Source: Epiperipatus broadwayi (taxonomy: Eukaryota; Onychophora; Udeonychophora; Euonychophora; Peripatidae). Taken from it: a DNA stretch of 64,000 nt. Positions 37,909 to 48,000 of the stretch are shown here, piece by piece. The notes under the pieces were generated by a model. It saw only the letters and a list, made by a program, of their open reading frames with translations. It had not been told where the DNA came from and searched no databases. The DNA is taken from positions 3,045,909-3,109,908 of the forward strand of contig JAQFVV010000111.1 of the NCBI GenBank assembly GCA_028023455.1. Reading direction: 5' to 3'. Position 1 is the stretch's first letter, and the number at the start of each line of letters is the position of its first letter. Made by a program: the position numbers and the translations under genes.

Positions 37909-38219
37909 TCAGGTTTTTAGTATGATAGACTTTACAAAAAACTTGAAAACAAATAGAGCAATGATTATACACAATGTTTTATAAGGTGTTAAAAGTGGAT
38001 AGAAATCACTCTATCTTGTATGAAAGTGCTTTAACTGTTAACATGAATATGTAGACTCAGATGTTGATACTTTTATAACCTACAGACATAATATTCATTA
38101 ATTGAGATAAGTATATATTTAATCTAAAAATAATCTCTAATTTATTAGATGATTGTAATAATTATTAATACCTGGATGTTTCAGTCTATAAATATTGGAA
38201 AAATGACATATAAAAGATT

Positions 38220-38275
38220 GTTATCTAAGCCAACTGATGAGTGTAAAATGTCTGTCTTTGGGATCAGTTGTCATT
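38220..38275 (+). ncRNA. Hammerhead relic, family 2 (dead)
   Basis: CCAA is followed by CTGATGA (38234-38240) and GTGT, as in the family 2 hammerheads, but the stem II partner and GAAA strand are not recognisable before TTTGGGATCAG. Surrounding wording aligns with the copy at 39.33 kb. Confidence 0.45.
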
Positions 38276-39313
38276 TTTATATGTTTTTGTTCATATGTTT
38301 TAAGTATGCATGAGAGAATAAGTTTAAAATATATCTAAAAATATGTACATATAAATAAAGTTCAAATATATGAAGTTAAATTATAAAATGCATTATGTAT
38401 ATCTTATTCACTTGTAACTGAATTGGACATTACAAAATGTATACATAAGGAGAGAAGTTTGTCTGATTTCTGTGGTGATGGGTTGTTGCAATATGATAGA
38501 ATAAAGGTGAAAGATGCATCAATAAAACCAAAAACTTGCTATAATATATATTACAGTGCAATAATTGTATATCTTTCACAAAATGTTAAAAGCAGATAGA
38601 AAACAGTTCTCAACTTACATAAGAGTAGTGAATGTTATTGAATTATCTTCATGGTCATGGAGACTCAGGTCTTAACATCTCTATAAATACAGATATATTA
38701 TTTATTAACTGAGATTAAAAGTTTTTATTTGAGCTAAGGGATAATATTTAATTTTAGTAAATGATTAGTAATAATCATTAAAATATTTATGTATACTGGT
38801 TTATATCAAAGTTGTAAAAACTGAAAGCTTGACATTTATAATTCAAACTGTAATATATATTAAGGCTATAACCTTAAAACTATGTGCCTAAAATGTGACA
38901 GTAAGGGCCTTTACAAATATAAACACAAGATTAATGACTTTAAAAGACAAGAGTGGCCATTCTTATCTTAGACCTAATTTCTAAATATATAGGTGAATCT
39001 AAAGCATTTTGATTTGAGAGCATGAATCTATTAACTACTTCACTGATTAAGTTCACAATTTCTATATAAACTAACATATGTGAAATCTTCTAATTTACAA
39101 TGAGTCAGTGTGAAATTCTTATAATTAGCAATCTTTTAAAACAATTTAAGGTCATAATTAATAATTTGTAAAGTGCATACTCATTACGTAAGTAATATAT
39201 ATTAAGGCTATAAGCTTAAAACTATTCACCTAAAATGCGACAGTAGGGACTTCTACAAATCTAAAGTAATTTTCTATTTATAAACACTGAACAATGAAAA
39301 CAGTTATAAGAGA

Positions 39314-39370
39314 TTGTGATCTAGGCAATTGATGAGTGTTCTGATTTCACATGAAATGATGGGAATCATT
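39314..39370 (+). ncRNA. Hammerhead relic, family 2 (decayed)
   Basis: GTGATC, then TTGATGA (39329-39335; C of the core changed to T), stem II GTGT/ACAT, GAAA (39353-39356), then a GGGAATCAT strand that can pair with GTGATC as the outer stem I. The architecture matches the intact 55.6-kb copy, with core and stem III damage. Confidence 0.5.
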
Positions 39371-40977
39371 TCTCTTTCTTACATGTTGTTTAGTTCATAA
39401 GATTCAAGAATGTCAGATGGAATAGAAATTTGAATTATATATATAGTTTTTTGAATCTGGTGTCCTAGCTTCTCACTGAAGAAAGCCATAGCTTGAAACC
39501 AGTATGGGGATGGGGACAATCCTAGATAAAGATAATTTGAATGTTTTCTCTTGTAGCATTTATCATAAAAAAGTAAGCTTGTTTAGAGCTATTGGCATGC
39601 TCTTTATATTACATATTGCTAAATGCAAGCCATGTAGGTCATGTGAGATATAACATGATTTTATTACTATTATTATTTTGCTGTTGGGAGCTTCGGCTAA
39701 TTTAAATTACAAAGCCCATTAATATATGGGATATCTGAATTAAGTTCAGACCCATATGATTATTTCAGTTGGAGAGCTGAATTTAAAGACTTGTAGATGT
39801 CTAAAATTTCAGAGCTTCTTCTTAAGAGTTAACTTTTAGATAAATGCTTATCTTTAGTTAGTTTTTTGAATTTGGTGTTCTATCTCATCACTGAATAGAA
39901 TCATAGCTCAAAACTGGTCTAAGGTAGAGGACAATCCTAGATAAAGATTTGAATACTTTCTCCTGTAGCATTTATCATGAAGCAAATTTGATATTCTCAA
40001 CACTATTAATTTATAAATTCTTTCAAAACTACCTGTGATAGTCACTATAGAATTAAATTCTGATGAACTGTATAATATGCATGGCATGGTGGATCTTAAG
40101 TTTATATGGAAATCATTTGTAAGCCTTAAGAATGTGATAGATGATACCTTTCAATAGTTCACTTTCAATGGAAAATTAGCCAAGCGATTTTCTACATTTA
40201 TTTTTTAATTTAATGAATAAAAATATGAATCAGCTGCAATGTTTACAAATGACACATATATAAACTCTAACCATTTACTTGATACTATCAGAGGAAATTT
40301 TGAAATGATTTATATAATACTATTTTTAGAATACTAAACTTTATTACACTTTTCTCTTTGCTAATGAAACTATTTATATACATACGCACATATATTTTCA
40401 AGTTTTTGATAAGATAAGAGTCAGTCTCAAGGCTAATAATATATGGTTTCTACTGCAACAAATATGTTGAAGATGAGCAAAGTGAAATAAATAAAAATAG
40501 GAATCAGTTGCAAAGTTTACAAACGACGTTTATATAAACTCGAGCTCCCCAGAAATTTACTCGATACTATCAGAGGAAATTTTTGAAATATCTATACAAT
40601 ACTATTTTTAGAATACCAAACTTTCATTCACTTTTCTGTTTGCTAATATATATATAGTTTCAAGTTTTTGATGTGATAGAAGTCAGTATCAAGGTTAATA
40701 ATATATAATTTCTATTGCAACAAATATATTAAGATAACTCTAAGATGCTAACTAAAATCTGAATTCAATCTTTTAGTATCCATTGACATTTCTTTGACAT
40801 TCTAAGACTAGAATGACTAAGTTTTTTTTTTTTTTTTCAGCGAGATATGTGATAGTCATTAAAAATACATAATAATCCCCTATGATACTGCATTTATGAC
40901 ATATCCTGTTGAAAAAAAGAGAACAGTTTTTAAAATATAATATACTAACGATTGAGAAAAGTATTTGACATATATAT

Positions 40978-41076
40978 ATATCGAGAGAAAGAGAGAGGGA
41001 GAGAGGGAGAGAGAGAGAGAGAGGGGGGGGGGAGGGGAAGAGAGAGAGAGGGGAGAGAGGGAGAGAGAGAGAGAGT
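40978..41076. repeat. (GA)n purine tract with G run
   Basis: About 95 bp of GAGAGA/GGGAGA on the + strand including a G9 run. The flank is a short TA run at 40971-40981. Both strands give artefactual open frames (Glu/Arg-rich and Ser/Leu-rich). Confidence 0.95.
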
Positions 41077-41080
41077 TAAT

Positions 41081-41596
41081 ACAAAATGAAAAGAACTGTG
41101 AATTCATAAAAATGGCACACCTTAAAATCATAATTAAAATTTTAGATAAATGTAGATAGAATTGTTAATGTTAATAACTCCTTTTATAGACCAATAAAAT
41201 ACACATTTTACTGATAATGTAGTATAGCCTGATAATGTAACATTAGTGAACATTTTGTAGACCAGGTGTATCGAGTAAGAAAAAATAAATTCATATTTAA
41301 AAAATGCATCAAAGGACACATAAATGTTGCATTTTTCAGTAGAGGAATATTTACCCAGAATTTTATTTTCTTAAATGAAGTCTACTTCTAAATCTTAAAA
41401 TATTAGTTGATTTCAGTTATATAGCTTTTGACCAAGTAATAATAAATACATTTGATAAAAAAAACTCCAAATAATATTTATTCTCTTTATATCTACAACT
41501 TGGCAGCTATTCTCATAATTTGATTGTTGCTTTAAATTTTTTCATCTTGCATTACTGTGTTATCATTTTGAACTCATAGCTTTATTGTTAACTAAA
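41081..41596. other. No gene seen
   Basis: A+T-rich. Nothing recognised. Confidence 0.5.
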
Positions 41597-41806
41597 TAGG
41601 CAAAGGGTGGCTGCTAGAGGTTGCATTAGATTCTAAGATCTAGGTGCAGTGCACTCAGCTACACATTGCTGAAAGCTACAAACTAGAAATTGGTCTGGGA
41701 ATATTGGAAAAGTAGGAAAGAGAGAGGGATTTTGTGACTTCTTGCATCCATTGATTACTATGGCTTGCACTTGGTGGCATTACTGTATGGAGAGTTTTGC
41801 CATTGG
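41597..41806. repeat. Small MITE-like repeat, copy A (partner at 61.46 kb)
   Basis: It begins near AGGCAAAGGGTGG and ends CTGTATGGAGAGTTTTGCC, giving weak inverted ends. Its right half (GCATCCATTGATTACT, GCACTTGGTGGCATTACTG, TATGGAGAGTTTTGCC) aligns with the right half of the element at 61461-61583. Confidence 0.6.
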
Positions 41807-42354
41807 AGAAATGACTACTTTTCTTGAATCATCAGTCAGTTTAAATAGCTATTGCCTTCAATAATGTTAAATCTAAAAATAACAAATACTTCCTGATAGA
41901 ACACATCTAGGGTACATATACTACATGATCTCCCAAGCAACTAACCTTCCAATTATTATGTATGATAGTAAATGTAATGACTTAATTGTAACACCTTATT
42001 ATTATTCCCATCTACTTTCAGAGGGATAACAGACATTTTTAAGTATTAACATTTCTATCAATAGTAAACATTATTCAAAATACTTAAGCACTATTACCTT
42101 CACTTTTTTTTTACCAGAAAAGTTTCATTGATTGCCTTCTGTTCTATATTAAATCAAAGATTATAAGACTCACTTTTTGCAGAAAATTAATAAGAGCTAT
42201 AAGTTTGCTACATTTCACATAATTTTTTATTTTATTTTTTACTTTCTATCAGTATTTTTCTTTTAAAAATACCTATTAACTTTCATCCAATCCCACCTAA
42301 TACCATTTACACACAGACAACTCACTATCCAGTTTACAGTTCTTCCCGTAATCT
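41807..42354. other. No gene seen
   Basis: A+T-rich. Nothing recognised. Confidence 0.5.
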
Positions 42355-42440
42355 GGCTATAGTGAAGAAATTATTTTTTAATTTTGTATAGGCATTTTTA
42401 ATTTTGTAGAGTTATTCTAGTGTATTTTGTTTAATATATA
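42355..42440. repeat. Host repeat, left part, interrupted by the RTE element
   Basis: GAAATTATTTTTTAATTTTG to GTGTATTTTGTTTA matches 45357-45423. The right part of the same repeat continues at 44473. The uninterrupted version at 45.35-45.6 kb shows that a LINE and its TA tail were inserted between the two parts. Confidence 0.8.
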
Positions 42441-42524
42441 TATGAAAGTAATCCACACCTAAACAATGACAATAAACAGATTGAGATTATTGATATTCTT
42501 TGATATTGTTTAGGTATGGACTGC

Positions 42525-42545
42525 TTTCATATATATATATATATA

Positions 42546-42581
<36 letters not shown>

Positions 42582-42601
42582 ATATATATATATATATATC
42601 A
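42525..42601. repeat. (TA)n tract at the 3' end of the RTE element
   Basis: TA runs broken by GA lie immediately after the minus-strand stop TGATGA of the LINE. RTE-clade elements characteristically end in short tandem repeats instead of poly(A). The paralogous unoccupied site also has a TA run here, so part of the tract may be pre-existing. Confidence 0.85.
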
Positions 42602-44472
42602 TCAACCATTATCAATCGACTGCAGGATGAAGGTCTCTCCAAGTTTAATCCATCTTCTCTGATCTTTAGCTTCTCTTCTCCACAACACCCCTGCACATTT
42701 CATTATTTCATCCATCCATCTCACATGTGGTCTCTTTCTGGGTCTTTTACAATCTCTTGGAATCCAGTTTAAAATTTCAATTGTCCATCTATTATTATCT
42801 CTTCTAGAAATATGTCCAGCCCAACTCCATTTCAATCTTTTAATTTTTTTAATAAGGTCACTAACACCTGTTTGTTGTCTTACCCATACATTGCGTTTTC
42901 GATCTCTTCTTGTTACTCCCAACATACATCTCTCCACACTCCTTTGAGTGGTCTGAAGTCTCTGTATTGCTCTTCTATTAAGTGTCCAAGTCTCAGATCC
43001 ATAAGTAAGAACTGGTAAAACACATTTGTTAAAAACCATCCTTTTCAAATACATAGGCATATTTCCTTTTAGTATCAAGTTATTTCTACCAAAAGCACTC
43101 CAACCAAGTTTAATTCTATGATTAATTTCCTCCATTATGTTTCCATCTGTATTAATAATCTGACCAAGGTATTTGTAACTGTTAACTTCTTCTAATTCTT
43201 CATAATCAATCTTTATTTTCATATTTTGAGCAAATCAATTAAACATTACTTTAGTCTTTTTAACATTTATCTTTAGTCCTACTTTTCTACTTTCATCTGC
43301 TAACTCCTGCAACATTTCCTGCAGCTCTGAAGCATTATTTGCAAAAACAACTACATCATCTGCGAAATCTAAATGACTTAAAAACTCTCCATTTACTTTC
43401 ACTCCTTTAGTTTCCCATTTTAATCCACAAAATACTTCTTGCAGCACTGCTGTAAAAAGTTTTGGAGATATTGAGTCACCTTGTCTTACACCTTTCTCAA
43501 TGTTGATTTTTCCAGTATCATTATGTAATCTAATTGTTGCTGTTGCATTTTTATAAATATTCTTTAAAATATGACAATATCCTGGATCTATACCTTGATG
43601 ATCCAATGCTTTAATCACTGAAGAAATGTGTATAGAATCGAATGCTTTTTCATAATCTACAAATCCAAAACATAATGACAACTCATATTCATTTGTCCTT
43701 TCTATGACTTCCCTCAATACCTGGATATGATCTATTGTACTAAAACCACTTTTAAATCCAGCTTGTTCTCTTGCTTGGTGGAAATCCAAAGTTCTCTGTA
43801 GACGAGCTGTAATTATCTTGGTAAAATTTTTATATAAAACTGATAAAAGGCTGATGGTCTGTAATTTCTAATATCTTCTTTATCACCTTTTTTAAATATT
43901 AATATTATTACTGCATTCTTCCAATCTTCCGGTATATCTTTATCATTTAGACATTTGGTATATAACTTTGCTAAAATTGTTTCTATTTCTTCACCTGCTT
44001 CTTTTAATATATCAATTATGATTCCATCATTTCCTGGAGACTTTCCTTTCTTCATACATTTAATTGTATGTCTCACTTCTTCATTTAAAATTCTGGGCAA
44101 TTCAGAAGATGTAATAGATATAGGAGGTACTTGTTCTTTATTACTATATAATTCTTGATAAAAATCTTCTACCAATTTCATGATGTCATCTCTCTTTTTA
44201 GTAATAATTCCATCTTTTTTCCTTAATGCAGATAGAAATTTCCTACCAATACCAAAATGTTGTTTAACATTCTTGAGACTTTTATTTTCTTCTACAGCTC
44301 TCCTTGCTATTTCACAGTTATACTTTCTTATATCATTTTCAACTCTTTTCCGTACCATTTTACAAAATTCGAGATATTCAATTCTTTTTAATACATCATT
44401 TTTGTATATCTTCATATTTCTTCTTTTCTTCATAAATTCTCTAGTCTCAGTAGAAATTTTATTAGTCAATTG
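42602..44472 (-). pseudogene. RTE-type LINE reverse transcriptase, 5'-truncated
   Basis: Minus-strand remnant of an RTE/BovB-like non-LTR retrotransposon polyprotein. From the 5' side: a linker (KISTETREFMKKRR), then the start of the RT domain (KKGKSPGNDGI, VIILIFKKGD, NYRP); after a frameshift near 43865, REQAGFKSGFSTIDHIQVL, DYEKAFDS, GVRQGDSISP and the catalytic FADD; then an in-frame TGA at 43235-43237; then YLGQIIN, TYGSETWTL and the C-terminal WIPRDCKRPRKRPHVRW / DQRRWIKLGE region, ending at a stop at 42602-42604 with almost no 3' UTR. The apurinic endonuclease domain is missing: the element begins in the linker at 44472. The first 15 codons of the apparent open frame above 44472 belong to the host repeat. 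One frameshift and one stop mean it is dead but fairly young. Confidence 0.9.
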
Positions 44473-44610
44473 CTGTGAAATAATATTTAAATTTGTTGAA
44501 AGTAAAGATCTCTCCAAACATTGTATGAATAAAATTGCAATCTCTCAGAAACATATGACTAAACTATAAATTAAACAATGGGAATAAAATTTAACTCTCC
44601 ATGTAAATAA
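44473..44610. repeat. Host repeat, right part, after the RTE insertion
   Basis: CTGTGAAATAATATTTAAAT through CTATAAATTAAAC aligns with 45460-45560. The junction at 44472/44473 marks the truncated 5' end of the LINE. Confidence 0.8.
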
Positions 44611-45103
44611 ATCTTTACTATGTATCTCAACTTAATATTCCCAATGCATAATTAATAATTTATAATGACTTTATAAAACTCAAAGTGTTACAAATAAGAC
44701 AAATTATTGGTAATATATGGCAGCTGAATAATATATATATATATATAAATTTTCTTTCTAAAATTCTTTATAATTTTCCTATAAATCTAATGATTTATTT
44801 TCTTCTTTATTTCTTAAATAAAATATCTTTTTTAAATCTGTTCAAAATTTCAAGGCTTTATCCCGTTTTTCTTCATAGAATTATTTTTTTTTGTTTTATA
44901 CCATGATTTGCTCTTGCATAAACATTTTTTCTTTCAATTACCATCTTATCTATATACAAAAGAAACTTATTATTTCTATTTCTATCTTAATCTCCGAACT
45001 ATGCATATAATATTTATTAGCCAGCAAACAGTATAATGTCATTGTGTATTTAAGATGCTTTAATAATTTAAGATGCTTTAATAAATTGTAGTAAAGTGGT
45101 GAT
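44611..45103. other. No gene seen
   Basis: A+T-rich with a short TA run near 44730 and a small duplicated AAGATGCTTTAATAA at 45052 and 45070. Confidence 0.5.
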
Positions 45104-45118
45104 AAATAAGAGTTCAAG

Positions 45119-45218
45119 TCAAGCATTGGTGGTCAAGAGGTCAGTGACAGCAGCTTTACAAGTAGTTGTCCCAGGTTAGCAGATTCGCTTCCCGGCTGAT
45201 ACTATGACACATGGGAAG
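45119..45218 (+). mobile_element. tRNA-derived SINE, copy 4
   Basis: CAAGCATTGGTGGTCAAGAG, an A-box-like region, B-box-like AGATTCGCTTCCCGG, then CTGATACTATGACACATGGG. It is flanked by a perfect 15-bp duplication, AAATAAGAGTTCAAG, at 45104-45118 and 45219-45233. Same family as the copies at 4.3, 31.1, 32.5 and 54.6 kb, here on the plus strand. Confidence 0.85.
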
Positions 45219-45348
45219 AAATAAGAGTTCAAGAGATTTGAATGCCAAAAACGATAGAATTATGGTATATGAACTTTGACATTCAGAGGTTTATCCTACT
45301 TCTGGGCTAAATGATGAAAAACATGCTAGTAAAAAGTAAAAATCAGTG

Positions 45349-45600
45349 TATAGCAAAGAAATTATTTTTTAATTTTATATAGGCATTTTTAATTTTGTAG
45401 TTATTCTAGTGTATTTTGTTTATTATATTTATATCATTTGATATATATATATATATACACTGTGAAATAATATTTAAATTTGTTGAAAGTAAAGATCTCT
45501 CTGACCATTACACAAATAGAATTGCAATCTCACAGAAACTCATATGTCTAACTATAAATTAAACTGTGAAAATAAAATTTTATTCCTAATGTGAATAGAA
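45349..45600. repeat. Unoccupied paralogue of the RTE insertion site
   Basis: The left half (45357-45423) matches 42366-42437 and the right half (45460-45595) matches 44473-44608, joined here by only a short TA run. It therefore represents the repeat before LINE insertion and defines the LINE boundaries. The repeat itself is unclassified and non-coding. Confidence 0.8.
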
Positions 45601-45789
45601 ATAGTCTTCTTCTAGAGTGAAATATTTGTAATTTCTTTTAATATATATATGATAAACAAAAATGCAAGTTAAAAAACTTGCTAACGCTTGTATTTATGTC
45701 CACAGATGGCGTCCTACCAAGACTGCCAATCAAGCGTGTTTTGTTTACATAAACGTCAGAGTAGTTAGTATTCACTATCTCTAACTATA

Positions 45790-45847
45790 ATTCCACTTTC
45801 AGATCATGATTTCAAGCTATTTGCTATCGTCAGTGAAAGACAGGAAT
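45790..45847 (-). ncRNA. Type I hammerhead ribozyme, family 1, unit 1
   Basis: Minus-strand copy of the 58-nt motif described for 46574-46631, with identical core and stems. Predicted cleavage is between 45802 and 45801. Confidence 0.88.
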
Positions 45848-46195
45848 AAAGAAACTAGATCTGAATACAAACTCTGAGCGTTTATGAAACAATTTCTATT
45901 CAGCTTGCAAGCGTGAATTTTTTAGACACGTAATGTCTTCAAACTCAGCATAGCAAACCAGATAGCTACATGGGTCTGATCTCAGTTCAGCATCACCACA
46001 TAGTAGAAGCCTCTGCAATCTATATCATTGCAAGAAAGACCTCATAGGTACATTTATGATAAACAAAAATGCAAGTTAAAAAACTTGCTAACGCTTGTAT
46101 TATGTCCACAGATGGCGTCCTACCAAGACTGCCAATCAAGCGTGTTTTGTTTACATAAACGTCAGAGTAGTTAGTATTCACTATCTCTAACTATA

Positions 46196-46253
46196 ATTCC
46201 ACTTTCAGATCATGATTTCAAGCTATTTGCTATCGTCAGTGAAAGACAGGAAT
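46196..46253 (-). ncRNA. Type I hammerhead ribozyme, family 1, unit 2
   Basis: Minus-strand copy, identical to unit 1. Predicted cleavage between 46208 and 46207 would release a 406-nt monomer (46207 down to 45802), one base short because of the single-base deletion in this unit. Confidence 0.88.
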
Positions 46254-46573
46254 AAAGAAACTAGATCTGAATACAAACTCTGAGCGTTTATGAAACAATT
46301 TCTATTCAGCTTGCAAGCGTGAATTTTTTAGACACGTAATGTCTTCAAACTCAGCATAGCAAACCAGATAGCTACATGAGGTCTTTCTTGCAATGATATA
46401 GATTGCAGAGGCTTCTACTATGTGGTGATGCTGAACTGAGATCAGACCCATGTAGCTATCTGGTTTGCTATGCTGAGTTTGAAGACATTACGTGTCTAAA
46501 AAATTCACGCTTGCAAGCTGAATAGAAATTGTTTCATAAACGCTCAGAGTTTGTATTCAGATCTAGTTTCTTT

Positions 46574-46631
46574 ATTCCTGTCTTTCACTGACGATAGCAA
46601 ATAGCTTGAAATCATGATCTGAAAGTGGAAT
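46574..46631 (+). ncRNA. Type I hammerhead ribozyme, family 1, unit 3
   Basis: In order: ATTCC (outer stem I), internal loop TGT, CTTTCA (inner stem I), core CTGACGA (46588-46594), stem II TAGC, loop AAATA, GCTT, core GAAA, palindromic stem III (ATCATGAT including the last A of GAAA), C at the cleavage site, then TGAAAG (inner stem I), bulged T, GGAAT (outer stem I). All 11 stem I pairs are Watson-Crick. The CAAATA wording in the stem II loop and the internal loop in stem I are the usual partners of the activity-enhancing tertiary contact in type I hammerheads such as that of schistosomes. The odd point is a U-U mismatch at the base of stem II, where a pair (usually G-C) is expected. Predicted cleavage is between 46619 and 46620. 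Confidence 0.9.
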
Positions 46632-46980
46632 TATAGTTAGAGATAGTGAATACTAACTACTCTGACGTTTATGTAAACAAAACACGCTTGATTGGCAGTC
46701 TTGGTAGGACGCCATCTGTGGACATAAATACAAGCGTTAGCAAGTTTTTTAACTTGCATTTTTGTTTATCATAAATGTACCTATGAGGTCTTTCTTGCAA
46801 TGATATAGATTGCAGAGGCTTCTACTATGTGGTGATGCTGAACTGAGATCAGACCCATGTAGCTATCTGGTTTGCTATGCTGAGTTTGAAGACATTACGT
46901 GTCTAAAAAATTCACGCTTGCAAGCTGAATAGAAATTGTTTCATAAACGCTCAGAGTTTGTATTCAGATCTAGTTTCTTT

Positions 46981-47038
46981 ATTCCTGTCTTTCACTGACG
47001 ATAGCAAATAGCTTGAAATCATGATCTGAAAGTGGAAT
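46981..47038 (+). ncRNA. Type I hammerhead ribozyme, family 1, unit 4
   Basis: Identical to unit 3. Predicted cleavage between 47026 and 47027. With unit 3 it would bound a 407-nt monomer, 46620-47026. Confidence 0.9.
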
Positions 47039-47387
47039 TATAGTTAGAGATAGTGAATACTAACTACTCTGACGTTTATGTAAACAAAACACGCTTGATT
47101 GGCAGTCTTGGTAGGACGCCATCTGTGGACATAAATACAAGCGTTAGCAAGTTTTTTAACTTGCATTTTTGTTTATCATAAATGTACCTATGAGGTCTTT
47201 CTTGCAATGATATAGATTGCAGAGGCTTCTACTATGTGGTGATGCTGAACTGAGATCAGACCCATGTAGCTATCTGGTTTGCTATGCTGAGTTTGAAGAC
47301 ATTACGTGTCTAAAAAATTCACGCTTGCAAGCTGAATAGAAATTGTTTCATAAACGCTCAGAGTTTGTATTCAGATCTAGTTTCTTT

Positions 47388-47445
47388 ATTCCTGTCTTTC
47401 ACTGACGATAGCAAATAGCTTGAAATCATGATCTGAAAGTGGAAT
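47388..47445 (+). ncRNA. Type I hammerhead ribozyme, family 1, unit 5
   Basis: Identical to unit 3. Predicted cleavage between 47433 and 47434. Confidence 0.9.
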
Positions 47446-47794
47446 TATAGTTAGAGATAGTGAATACTAACTACTCTGACGTTTATGTAAACAAAACACG
47501 CTTGATTGGCAGTCTTGGTAGGACGCCATCTGTGGACATAAATACAAGCGTTAGCAAGTTTTTTAACTTGCATTTTTGTTTATCATAAATGTACCTATGA
47601 GGTCTTTCTTGCAATGATATAGATTGCAGAGGCTTCTACTATGTGGTGATGCTGAACTGAGATCAGACCCATGTAGCTATCTGGTTTGCTATGCTGAGTT
47701 TGAAGACATTACGTGTCTAAAAAATTCACGCTTGCAAGCTGAATAGAAATTGTTTCATAAACGCTCAGAGTTTGTATTCAGATCTAGTTTCTTT

Positions 47795-47852
47795 ATTCCT
47801 GTCTTTCACTGACGATAGCAAATAGCTTGAAATCATGATCTGAAAGTGGAAT
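47795..47852 (+). ncRNA. Type I hammerhead ribozyme, family 1, unit 6
   Basis: Identical to unit 3. Predicted cleavage between 47840 and 47841. The unit itself is truncated 91 bp later at a TA microsatellite. Confidence 0.9.
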
Positions 47853-47940
47853 TATAGTTAGAGATAGTGAATACTAACTACTCTGACGTTTATGTAAACA
47901 AAACACGCTTGATTGGCAGTCTTGGTAGGACACCATCTGT

Positions 47941-47943
<3 letters not shown>

Positions 47944-47979
<36 letters not shown>

Positions 47980-48000
47980 TTAATATATATATATATATTT
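47944..48000. repeat. (TA)n microsatellite bounding the array
   Basis: TA runs interrupted by AAAATATTTAA follow the truncated unit at GTGGA. A shorter TA run (45640-45650) bounds the other edge. Confidence 0.9.

Larger units (their letters stand above)
37450..40745. repeat. Field of diverged direct repeats with hammerhead relics
   Basis: Several passages recur in the same orientation: ATCAGAGAAAATTTT or ATCAGAGGAAATTTT with the following TGATTTA at 37557, 37786, 40290 and 40570; AAAATGTTAAAAGCAGATAG and its relatives at 37990 and 38580; TATATATTAAGGCTATAA at 38851 and 39198; and a pair containing TGGTGTCCTAGCTTCTCACT / TGGTGTTCTATCTCATCACT and GACAATCCTAGATAAAGAT at 39455-39570 and 39870-39985. 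Periods range from about 280 to 600 bp and nesting is not resolved. Hammerhead-like relics lie at 38.23 and 39.33 kb. No coding sense. Confidence 0.6.
45650..47943. repeat. Head-to-head array of six 407-bp hammerhead-bearing units
   Basis: Units begin at 45650 and 46057 in one orientation (the second truncated at about 46378), then in the opposite orientation from about 46379, 46777, 47184 and 47591 (the last truncated at 47943). The period is exactly 407 bp (for example GTACCTATGAGG at 46777, 47184, 47591). Units are nearly identical: unit 2 lacks one T in its TATTATG, and unit 6 has GGACACC for GGACGCC. Each has a perfect hairpin GCAAGTT AAAA AACTTGC and a 58-nt hammerhead. Both array edges run into TA microsatellites. 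There is no protein-coding capacity. Architecture and ribozyme type fit an animal retrozyme, a non-autonomous element spread through ribozyme-processed circular RNA. A Penelope-related terminal repeat is the alternative. Confidence 0.9.

Noticed and set aside
40060-40075. CTGATGA strings at 40.06, 48.08 and 55.18 kb
   Set aside because: No GAAA strand at the right spacing and no stem I or II pairing, so they are not hammerheads.
40880-41159. Ser/Leu-rich and Glu/Arg-rich open frames
   Set aside because: Both arise from the GA microsatellite.
43955-44569. Plus-strand open frames across the RTE element
   Set aside because: They are antisense shadows of the minus-strand reverse transcriptase, which has clear RT motifs.
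45650-47943. Helitron or CRISPR-like array
   Set aside because: The short GCAAGTT hairpin lacks a CTRR end or rolling-circle protein, and the units are long and near-identical with no spacers. Hammerhead content explains the array better.
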